NCBI GenBank assembly: GCA_036675585.1
Contig: JAKFES010000125.1
Location: 1 to 6,477, forward strand
DNA length: 6,477 nucleotides
From: Zeimonas sp036675585
GTDB taxonomy: Bacteria; Pseudomonadota; Gammaproteobacteria; Burkholderiales; Burkholderiaceae_E
Reading direction: 5' to 3'
Below the pieces are notes generated by a model. The model did not search any database. It saw only the letters and a program-made list of their open reading frames with translations, and had not been told where the DNA came from. The translations under genes and the position numbers were made by a program. Position 1 is the first letter of the stretch. Each line of letters opens with the position of its first letter. Shown here piece by piece: positions 1-6,264 of the stretch.

Positions 1-724
1 CGTCTTCCTGGCCGTCGCCGCGCACGAATGGACGCGGCTGCTCGGGCGCCCCGGTGCGGCGCCGGCGGCAGCGCTCGGGCTGGCGGCGATCGGCGCGGCG
101 CTGCTCGCCTGGCGCGAAACGGCCGGCTGGCCTGCGGCCTTCGTGCTCGCCGTGTGCACGGCGGCGACGCTGTCGTGGATCGTCCTCGGTCCGTTGCACC
201 TGCGGCGGCACGATGCGCGCGGAGGCGGCTGGGCGCTCGCCGCCGCCTGGCTGCTCGCCTGCTGGGTGTCGCTGGTCGCGCTGCGCGCGATCGGCCCGCT
301 CGCGCTGCTGATCGCGATGGCGATCGTCTGGGTCGCCGACATTGCCGCGTATTTCGCCGGTCGCGCGTTCGGCCGGCGCAAGCTCGCGCCTTCGATCAGC
401 CCGGGCAAGAGCCGCGAGGGCGCGTTCGGCGGCTTCGTCGCGGTGGCGGTGCTCGGCCTGGCGGCCGCTGCCGTGCCCGCGCTCGACGCGACGCTGCCCG
501 CACGGCTCGTCGAGCAGTGGACGCCGGTGCCCGCCGCGGTCGTGCTCGTCGCCCTCGCTGCGCTGTCGATCGTCGGCGACCTGCACGAGTCGCTGCTCAA
601 GCGGCAGGCCGGCGTGAAGGACAGCGGAACGGTGCTCCCCGGCCACGGCGGCGTGCTCGACCGGATCGACGCGCTGATCCCGGTGATGCCCGCAGCCATG
701 CTGCTGCACCGGCTGCTGGGATAA
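1..724 (+). CDS. cdsA: Phosphatidate cytidylyltransferase (CDP-diacylglycerol synthase), 5'-truncated
   Basis: CdsA is an inner-membrane enzyme that converts phosphatidic acid and CTP to CDP-diacylglycerol, the precursor of all major bacterial phospholipids. The reading frame enters at base 2 and gives 240 visible residues before TAA at 722-724. The family is usually about 270-285 residues, so roughly the first 30-45 are missing. Near the C-terminus, at visible residues 197-223 (bases 590-670), the sequence fits the CDS family signature: SLLKR, then KDSG, then LPGHGG and LDRID. A second conserved stretch lies at about residues 113-140, with D113 in VADIAAYF and then SPGKSREG. Several hydrophobic Ala/Leu/Val-rich segments fit a polytopic membrane protein. 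The gene ends 9 nt before dxr, which points to co-transcription. In this lineage uppS usually lies just upstream, but it is outside the window. Identification is secure; only the start is unseen. Confidence 0.96.
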   Translation, partial: VFLAVAAHEWTRLLGRPGAAPAAALGLAAIGAALLAWRETAGWPAAFVLAVCTAATLSWIVLGPLHLRRHDARGGGWALAAAWLLACWVSLVALRAIGPLALLIAMAIVWVADIAAYFAGRAFGRRKLAPSISPGKSREGAFGGFVAVAVLGLAAAAVPALDATLPARLVEQWTPVPAAVVLVALAALSIVGDLHESLLKRQAGVKDSGTVLPGHGGVLDRIDALIPVMPAAMLLHRLLG

Positions 725-733
725 TCGGGCGCC

Positions 734-1918
734 ATGCAGTCCGTCACGATCCTCGGCGCCACCGGATCCATCGGGCGCAGCACGCTCGACGTCGTTGCGC
801 GCCATCCCGATCGATACCGCGTGTTCGCGTTGTGCGCGCACCGCCGCGTCGACGAGCTGGCCGCGCAATGCCGGCGCTTCGAGCCGCGCTACGCGGTGCT
901 CGCCGATGCGGACGCGGCGCGCGCCTTGCGCGAGCGCCTCGCCGGCAGCGGCCTCGACACCGAGGTGCTCTCGGGCGCCCCGGCGCTCGCCGAAGTGGCC
1001 TCGCACGAACGCGTCGATACGGTGATGGCGGCCATCGTCGGCGCCGCCGGCCTGGCACCCACGATCGCCGCCGCGCGGGCCGGCAAGCGGATCCTGCTCG
1101 CCAACAAGGAATCGCTGGTGATGGCCGGCGAGGTCTTCCTGCGCGCGTGCCGCGAAGGCGGCGCGACGGTGCTGCCGATCGACAGCGAGCACAATGCGGT
1201 GTTCCAGTGCCTGCCGGGCGGGCAGCGGACCGGCCGCTGCGCGGCAGGCGTGCGCCGCATCGTGCTCACCGCTTCGGGCGGGCCGTTTCGCCGGGCCACG
1301 CTCGCCGAGATGGCCGCCGCCACGCCCGAGCAGGCGTGCGCGCATCCGAACTGGTCGATGGGCCGCAAGATTTCGGTCGATTCGGCGACGATGATGAACA
1401 AGGGGCTCGAACTGATCGAGGCATTCCATCTGTTCGGCGTCGCGCAATCGCAGCTCGAGGTACTCGTGCATCCGCAAAGCATCGTGCATTCGATGGTCGA
1501 GTACGACGACGGCTCGGTGCTCGCGCAGATGGGCAACCCCGACATGCGCACGCCGATCGCGCAGGCGCTCGCCTATCCCGAGCGCATCGACAGCGGCGTG
1601 GCGGCACTCGATCTGGTCGCCGTCGGCCGGCTCGAGTTCGAGGCGCCCGATCCGGAGCGGTTCCCGTGCCTTCGCCTGGCGCACGAAGCGCTCGGCGCGG
1701 GCGGCGCGGCACCGTGCGCACTGAACGCCGCCAATGAAGTCGCGGTGGCGGCGTTCCTGTCGCGCAGCATCCGCTTCACCGACATCGCCGGCGTCACCGA
1801 ATCCGTGCTGCACGCGCTCGGGCATCGCGCCGCCGGCAAGGCGGTCGACGAAGTGCTCGCAATCGACGACGAGGCGCGCGTGCTCGCGCGCGAGCGTCTC
1901 GCGAGGTGTCCCGCATGA
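734..1918 (+). CDS. dxr: 1-deoxy-D-xylulose 5-phosphate reductoisomerase (MEP pathway)
   Basis: Dxr (IspC) is the cytoplasmic, NADPH- and divalent-metal-dependent enzyme that turns 1-deoxy-D-xylulose 5-phosphate into 2-C-methyl-D-erythritol 4-phosphate, the committed step of the MEP isoprenoid pathway and the target of fosmidomycin. The protein has 394 residues (E. coli about 398). Visible motifs are the NADPH-binding GATGSIG at 8-14, LLANKESLV at 121-129, metal-ligand candidates D150 and E152 in LPIDSEHN, SGGPF at 181-185, the flexible-loop HPNW at 204-207, and MNKGLE at 221-226, whose N222, K223 and E226 match conserved substrate and metal ligands. All expected active-site residues are present. 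ATG 734 puts GATGSIG at the usual distance from the N-terminus. Only a weak Shine-Dalgarno (GGGAT around 718-722) precedes it, and the 9-nt gap from cdsA suggests translational coupling. Its stop overlaps the rseP start. Placement between cdsA and rseP is the beta/Pseudomonas-type order. Confidence 0.98.
   Translation: MQSVTILGATGSIGRSTLDVVARHPDRYRVFALCAHRRVDELAAQCRRFEPRYAVLADADAARALRERLAGSGLDTEVLSGAPALAEVASHERVDTVMAAIVGAAGLAPTIAAARAGKRILLANKESLVMAGEVFLRACREGGATVLPIDSEHNAVFQCLPGGQRTGRCAAGVRRIVLTASGGPFRRATLAEMAAATPEQACAHPNWSMGRKISVDSATMMNKGLELIEAFHLFGVAQSQLEVLVHPQSIVHSMVEYDDGSVLAQMGNPDMRTPIAQALAYPERIDSGVAALDLVAVGRLEFEAPDPERFPCLRLAHEALGAGGAAPCALNAANEVAVAAFLSRSIRFTDIAGVTESVLHALGHRAAGKAVDEVLAIDDEARVLARERLARCPA
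1903..1908 (+). promoter_or_regulatory. Shine-Dalgarno of rseP, deciding the start
   Basis: GAGGTG inside the last dxr codons is a strong match to the anti-Shine-Dalgarno sequence and lies 6 nt before ATG 1915. The in-frame GTG at 1906 is part of this site, so it is a poor start. ATG 1915 is preferred; it also forms the ATGA overlap with the dxr stop. Confidence 0.8.
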
Positions 1919-3252
1919 ACACGATCCAGACCCTCGTCGCGTTCCTGGCGGCGCTCACGCTGCTCATCTTCGTGCACGAACTGGGCCACTACCTGGTCGC
2001 CCGCTGGTGCGGCGTCAAGGTGCTGCGATTCTCGATCGGCTTCGGCCGTCCGCTGGTGCGCTGGCGCACCGGACGCGACCGCACCGAATGGGCGATCGCG
2101 TCGATTCCGCTCGGCGGCTACGTGCGCATGCTCGACGAGCGCGACCCCGACTGCGGGCCGATCGCCCCCCACGACCTGCCGCGGGCCTTCACGCGCAAGT
2201 CGTTGCTGCAGCGTTCGGCGATCGTCGTCGCCGGCCCGCTCGCGAATTTCCTGCTCGCGATCGCGCTCTACGCGGCGATGGGCTGGGTCGGCATGCAGGA
2301 GCCGGCGGCACTGCTCGATACGCCGGCGCCGGCGACTGCGGCGGTGGCGGCCGACCTGCAGCGCGGCGACCGCGTGCTCGAAGCCGACGGCGCACCGGTC
2401 CGCTCGTGGAACGACCTGCGTCTGGCGCTGCTCGAGCCCGTGATCGAGCGGCGCGCGACGACGCTCGTCGTCGAACGCGACGGCGCATCGCGCAGCGTGC
2501 GCCTCGACGCCGGGGGCTTGCCGGAGAACGAGGCCGAGCGCGACTTTCTCGGGACGCTCGGACTTCGCATCGCGCCCGGCGAGGTCGTGATCGGCAATGT
2601 CGTCGAAGACGGTGCCGCCGCGCGCGACGGGCTGCGCCCCGGCGACCGGATCGTCTCGATCGACGCTTCGCCGATCGAACGCGCATCGCAGGTGATCGAG
2701 CGGGTGAAAGCGAGCGCGGGACGCGCGCTTCGCTTCGGCGTCGTGCGCGACACGGCCGAGGTCACGCTCGCCGTGACGCCGGCGCTGGAGGAGGGCGTCG
2801 GGCGCATCGGCGCCGGGCTGCAGGATCGGCTCGCGATGCAGACGGTGCGCTACGGCCCGTTCGAGTCGCTGGTGCAGGGCACCCGGCAGACGTGGGACAT
2901 GTCGGTGTTCTCGCTGCGGATGCTGGGCAAGATGCTGACCGGCGAGCTGTCGCTGCGCAACCTGAGCGGGCCGGTGACGATCGCCGATCTGGCCGGGCAG
3001 ACCGTGCGCGTGGGCTGGATCGCGTATGCGAGCTTCCTCGCGCTGATCAGCATCAGCCTCGGCGTGCTGAACCTGCTGCCGATACCCGTTCTCGACGGGG
3101 GGCATTTGGTATATTACGCGCTCGAAGCGCTGCGCGGCCGCCCGCTGTCCGAGCGCTTCATGATCGTCACCCAGAAGGCCGGCCTCGCGATCATCATGAC
3201 GATGATGGCGGTCGCCCTGTTCAACGACTTCACTCGGCTGATCGGTTCCTGA
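1915..3252 (+). CDS. rseP: RseP site-2 intramembrane zinc metalloprotease
   Basis: RseP is an inner-membrane site-2 protease. In the sigma-E stress response it cuts the transmembrane part of the anti-sigma factor RseA/MucA after DegS-type cleavage, and it also clears remnant signal peptides. The 445-residue protein (E. coli 450) has the zinc motif HELGH at 21-25 in the first membrane helix, a FSIGFGRPL segment at 39-47, IPLGGYVRM at 64-72, VAGPLANFLLA at 105-115 in the second helix, and the third-ligand motif NLLPIPVLDGGH at 386-397 with D394. Two PDZ domains lie between the active-site halves, at roughly 125-200 and 218-292; the second shows EDGAAARDGLRPGDRI. NLSGP at 349-353 is another conserved family element. 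All catalytic residues are present. ATG 1915 overlaps the dxr TGA by 4 nt and has a good Shine-Dalgarno sequence, so coupled translation is likely. An upstream GTG at 1906 would add only three residues and is rejected. Confidence 0.97.
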   Translation: MNTIQTLVAFLAALTLLIFVHELGHYLVARWCGVKVLRFSIGFGRPLVRWRTGRDRTEWAIASIPLGGYVRMLDERDPDCGPIAPHDLPRAFTRKSLLQRSAIVVAGPLANFLLAIALYAAMGWVGMQEPAALLDTPAPATAAVAADLQRGDRVLEADGAPVRSWNDLRLALLEPVIERRATTLVVERDGASRSVRLDAGGLPENEAERDFLGTLGLRIAPGEVVIGNVVEDGAAARDGLRPGDRIVSIDASPIERASQVIERVKASAGRALRFGVVRDTAEVTLAVTPALEEGVGRIGAGLQDRLAMQTVRYGPFESLVQGTRQTWDMSVFSLRMLGKMLTGELSLRNLSGPVTIADLAGQTVRVGWIAYASFLALISISLGVLNLLPIPVLDGGHLVYYALEALRGRPLSERFMIVTQKAGLAIIMTMMAVALFNDFTRLIGS

Positions 3253-3256
3253 ACGC

Positions 3257-5605
3257 ATGCGATTCGCTCGACGCCGACCGGGGCGCAAGCCGGGTACGGC
3301 GCGACGGGCGCTGGCTGCTCTCGCTGCTCTCGTCTTCGCGCTCCTTCCCGCGCTATCCGGTGCCTTCGAGCCCTTCACGATTCGCGACATCCGCGTCGAA
3401 GGCGTTCAGCGCACCGAGCCCGGAACGATCTTCAGCTACCTGACCGTTCGCGTCGGCGACGTCATGACCGACGAGAAGGCGAGCGAGGCGGTCAAGGCGC
3501 TGTTCGCCACCGGCTTCTTTCGCGACGTGCGCCTCGAGGCCGAGGGCGACGTGCTCGTCGTGCACGTCGAGGAGCGCCCGGCGATCGCATCGGTCGACAT
3601 CACCGGCGCGAAGGAGTTCGACCGCGAGACACTGCGCAAGACGCTGCGCGACCAGGGGCTCGCCGAGTCGCGCATCTTCGATCGCGCGGTACTCGAGCGT
3701 GCCGAGCAGGAACTGAAGAACCAGTACCTGGCGCGCGGCAAGTACGGCGTGCAGGTGACGTCGACGATCACGCCGCTCGAGCGCAACCGCGTCGGCATCA
3801 CGCTGGCGATCGACGAAGGGCAGGACGCGCGCATCACGTCGATCCGCTTCGTCGGCAACCAGGCGTTCGGCGAGAAGCAGCTGCTCGACGAGATGCGCCT
3901 GTCGACGCCCGGCTGGTTCACCTGGTACTCGAAGAACGACCAGTACGCGCGCGAGAAACTCGCCGGCGACCTCGAGGCCTTGCGCTCGTTCTATCTCGAC
4001 CGCGGCTATCTCGAATTCTCGATCGAATCGACGCAGGTCTCGATCTCGCCCGACAAGGAGAGCGTCGAGATCACGATCGACGTGCACGAAGGCGAGCAGT
4101 TCCACGTCTCGCAAGTGCGCTTCGGCGGCGAGCTGCTCGGGCGCGAGGCCGAATTCGCCCAGCTCGTCCGGCTCGAGCCGGGCGACGTCTTCTCGGGCAG
4201 CAGGCTCACCGATTCGACCAAGCGCATCTCCGACCGCCTGGGCGCGCTCGGCTACGCGTTCGCCAACGTCAACGCGGTGCCCGCGATCGATCGCGAGAAA
4301 CGCGAAGTCGCCTTCGACATCCTCGTCGATCCGGGCCGGCGCGTGTACGTGCGGCGCATCGACATCTCGGGCAACCTGCGCACGCGCGATGAAGTCATTC
4401 GTCGCGAGATGCGCCAGTTCGAGGACGCGTGGTACGACGCCGAGAAGATCCGGCTGTCGCGCGAGCGCATCGACCGCCTCGGCTATTTCACCGAGGTCCG
4501 GCTCGAGTCCCGGCCGGTGCCCGACGCGCCCGACCAGGTCGACCTCGAGGTCATCGTCACCGAACGACCCACCGGGAACATCACGCTCGGGATCGGCTTC
4601 TCGAGCACCGACAAGGTGATCCTGTCGGGCTCGATCGTGCAGCACAACTTCCTCGGCACCGGGAAGTCGCTCGCGCTCGACGTGAACACGAGCCGGCTCT
4701 CGCGCACCATCGTCGTGTCGTATACCGATCCGTACTTCACGCCCGATGGAATCAGCCGCTCGTTCGACCTGTACACGCGCAGCTTCGATGCCGACGAGCT
4801 CGGCCTGGGCGACTACCGCACGCGCGCGAGCGGCATCGGCCTGCGCTTCGGCATCCCGTACACCGAGCACGACCGCATCAGCCTGGGCGCGACCTTCGAG
4901 CGCAACGACGTACGCCTGGGTGCGCGGCCGCCGGTCCGTTTCCAGCAGTTCGTCGAAGACTTCGGCGATTCGAGCACCGCCTGGCTGGCCAACATCGGGT
5001 GGGTCCGCGACAGCCGCGACAGCGCGATCGTTCCGACGCGCGGACGCGTGCAGACGGCGAACTTCGAGGTGACGATGCCGGTCGCCGAGCTGCGCTACTG
5101 GCGCGCGACGTACCTGCACCAGTGGTATTACCCGCTCGGGCGCGACTACACGCTCGCGCTCAACGGCGATCTCGGCATCGGGCGCGGCCTGGGCGGCGAG
5201 CCGTATCCGATCTTCAAGAACTTCTACGCCGGCGGCATCGGATCGGTGCGCGGCTATTACCCGAGCTCGCTCGGGCCGAAGGAAGAGGAAGCGCGCCCGC
5301 GCGGCGGCTCGCGCATGGTGCCGCTGGGCGGGCAGACCCGCGTCGTCGGCAGCGCCGAGTTCATCTTTCCGCTGCCCGGCACGGGTCGCGACCGCACGAT
5401 CCGCTCGTTCGTGTTCGTCGACGCGGGGACCGTCTTTCCCGAGGGCGAGACGATCAGCCTGAGCGACCTGAGATACTCCACCGGGATCGGCCTGAACTGG
5501 CTGTCGCCGATCGGCCCGTTGAAGCTGAGCATCGCGGTGCCGCTGCGCAAGCGCGAGGGCGACCGCACGCAGCGCCTGCAATTCCAGATCGGCACGGGAT
5601 TCTGA
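3257..5605 (+). CDS. bamA: BamA, outer-membrane beta-barrel assembly factor
   Basis: BamA (YaeT/Omp85) is the essential core of the BAM complex, which folds and inserts beta-barrel proteins into the outer membrane. The 782-residue precursor (E. coli 810) starts with a signal peptide: a long basic n-region, a hydrophobic core at about 18-32, and probable cleavage after A36 (LSGA before FEPF). Five POTRA domains follow at roughly 39-108, 109-188, 189-279, 282-360 and 363-436. POTRA1 carries the typical RVEGVQRT. The 16-strand barrel spans about 437-782. It contains the L6 VRGY motif at 664-667 in GGIGSVRGYY, a VDAGTVF strand at 721-727, and a C-terminal strand ending in aromatic F782, as expected of the outer-membrane beta-signal. 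The start lies 4 nt after the rseP stop with no clear Shine-Dalgarno sequence, so reinitiation from rseP is likely. No ATG, GTG or TTG alternative lies between 3257 and the signal-peptide core. Skp, a chaperone for the same clients, follows. Confidence 0.98.
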   Translation: MRFARRRPGRKPGTARRALAALAALVFALLPALSGAFEPFTIRDIRVEGVQRTEPGTIFSYLTVRVGDVMTDEKASEAVKALFATGFFRDVRLEAEGDVLVVHVEERPAIASVDITGAKEFDRETLRKTLRDQGLAESRIFDRAVLERAEQELKNQYLARGKYGVQVTSTITPLERNRVGITLAIDEGQDARITSIRFVGNQAFGEKQLLDEMRLSTPGWFTWYSKNDQYAREKLAGDLEALRSFYLDRGYLEFSIESTQVSISPDKESVEITIDVHEGEQFHVSQVRFGGELLGREAEFAQLVRLEPGDVFSGSRLTDSTKRISDRLGALGYAFANVNAVPAIDREKREVAFDILVDPGRRVYVRRIDISGNLRTRDEVIRREMRQFEDAWYDAEKIRLSRERIDRLGYFTEVRLESRPVPDAPDQVDLEVIVTERPTGNITLGIGFSSTDKVILSGSIVQHNFLGTGKSLALDVNTSRLSRTIVVSYTDPYFTPDGISRSFDLYTRSFDADELGLGDYRTRASGIGLRFGIPYTEHDRISLGATFERNDVRLGARPPVRFQQFVEDFGDSSTAWLANIGWVRDSRDSAIVPTRGRVQTANFEVTMPVAELRYWRATYLHQWYYPLGRDYTLALNGDLGIGRGLGGEPYPIFKNFYAGGIGSVRGYYPSSLGPKEEEARPRGGSRMVPLGGQTRVVGSAEFIFPLPGTGRDRTIRSFVFVDAGTVFPEGETISLSDLRYSTGIGLNWLSPIGPLKLSIAVPLRKREGDRTQRLQFQIGTGF

Positions 5606-5642
5606 TCACTATGCGACAATTCATGCCACCCATCGATCGGAC

Positions 5643-5650
5643 AGGAAGGG
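5643..5650 (+). promoter_or_regulatory. Shine-Dalgarno of skp
   Basis: AGGAAGGG ends 4 nt before ATG 5655, and its AGGA core ends 8 nt before it. This is the strongest ribosome-binding site in the window. It fits a small, abundant periplasmic chaperone that is translated independently of bamA, and it fixes the skp start. Confidence 0.75.
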
Positions 5651-5654
5651 CCGG

Positions 5655-6161
5655 ATGAAGTTTCTCGGTTGGCTTGCCGCGTGCGCGATGGCCGTCGCGT
5701 GCGTTCCGGCCATCGCACAGGACGCGCCGAAAATCGGCTTCGTCAACACCGAGCGCATCCTTCGCGACGCGACCCCGGCGAAAGCCGCGCAGCAGAAGCT
5801 CGAGCAGGAATTCAGCAAGCGCGACAAGGAGCTGCAGGACATGGGCGCCCGGCTGAAGTCGCTGGGCGAACGGCTCGAGCGCGATGCGACCGTGATGAGC
5901 GACGCCGATCGCCTTCGCCGGCAGCGCGAATTCTCCGATCTCGAGAAGGACATCCAGCGCAAGCAGCGCGAATTCCGCGAAGACCTGAACCAGCGGCGCA
6001 ACGAGGAGCTCGCGCAGGTCATCGACAAGGCCAATCGCGTGATCAAGCAGATCGCCGAGCAGGAGCACTACGACATGATCCTGCAGGAAGCGGTCTTCGC
6101 GAGCCCGCGGGTCGACATCACCGACAAGGTGCTGCGCGCGCTGGGCAACGGCAAGCCGTAA
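5655..6161 (+). CDS. skp: Skp/OmpH periplasmic chaperone
   Basis: Skp is a trimeric periplasmic chaperone that holds unfolded outer-membrane proteins between the Sec translocon and the BAM complex. The 168-residue precursor is close to the usual OmpH-family length (about 160-175). It opens with a short signal peptide, probably cut after A21 (AIA before QDAPK). The first strand of the trimer body, KIGFVNTERIL at 26-36, follows. Residues about 42-138 are highly charged and rich in Glu, Lys, Arg and Gln with heptad-like spacing, matching the two long helices of the Skp tentacles. The C-terminal block VFASPRVDITDKVLRAL at 147-163 is the conserved family ending that closes the trimer body. The gene lies between bamA and lpxD, its standard position. 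The start has a strong Shine-Dalgarno sequence, and a mini-ORF upstream ends over this ATG. No rho-independent terminator follows the stop, so read-through to lpxD is expected. Confidence 0.95.
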   Translation: MKFLGWLAACAMAVACVPAIAQDAPKIGFVNTERILRDATPAKAAQQKLEQEFSKRDKELQDMGARLKSLGERLERDATVMSDADRLRRQREFSDLEKDIQRKQREFREDLNQRRNEELAQVIDKANRVIKQIAEQEHYDMILQEAVFASPRVDITDKVLRALGNGKP

Positions 6162-6264
6162 GGGCGGCCGGCTTGCGTCCACGCCCCTGTAACCGGTCGC
6201 GTCCTGCGGATTCGCGGGCATCGGCGCGCAGCCCGCTCGGCCGCACGCCGTCGCGATCCGCGCG
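6162..6264 (+). other. skp-lpxD intergenic spacer, no gene seen
   Basis: This 103-nt GC-rich gap is the longest non-coding stretch in the window. I see no convincing promoter, no Shine-Dalgarno sequence for lpxD and no terminator U-tract. One short all-GC hairpin is possible: GCGGGC at 6214-6219 pairing with GCCCGC at 6231-6236 across an 11-nt loop. Its function, if any, is unknown. Confidence 0.6.

Noticed and set aside
28..1737. 569-codon + strand frame across cdsA and dxr, and a similar one at 1734-3443
   Set aside because: Both are extremely Arg/Ala-rich shadow frames overlapping genes with clear catalytic motifs.
1906..1914. GTG 1906 as the rseP start
   Set aside because: It lies inside the Shine-Dalgarno GAGGTG that serves ATG 1915, and the ATG forms a typical ATGA overlap with the dxr stop.
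1573..3390. 605-codon open frame on the minus strand across dxr, rseP and bamA
   Set aside because: It is in codon register with rseP and open for the same GC-driven reason. It spans three real genes and has no recognisable domain.
3353..5581. 742-codon open frame on the minus strand opposite bamA
   Set aside because: It is in codon register with bamA, so its stops would need sense TTA, CTA or TCA codons, which are rare in such GC-rich genes. The predicted protein is Arg/Ala/Asp-rich low complexity with no family motif, while the + strand is a full BamA.
5606..5654. Sigma-70 promoter in the bamA-skp spacer
   Set aside because: GACAAT at 5615-5620 is a partial -10, but no acceptable -35 lies 16-18 nt upstream.
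5673..5684. Lipobox-like LAAC at Skp residues 7-10, suggesting a lipoprotein
   Set aside because: The hydrophobic stretch before the Cys is too short, and a good signal peptidase I site (AIA before QD, after residue 21) fits the soluble periplasmic Skp family.
6161..6186. GGGCG and CGCCC after the skp stop as a terminator
   Set aside because: The stem is only 5 bp with a long loop, and no T-run follows.
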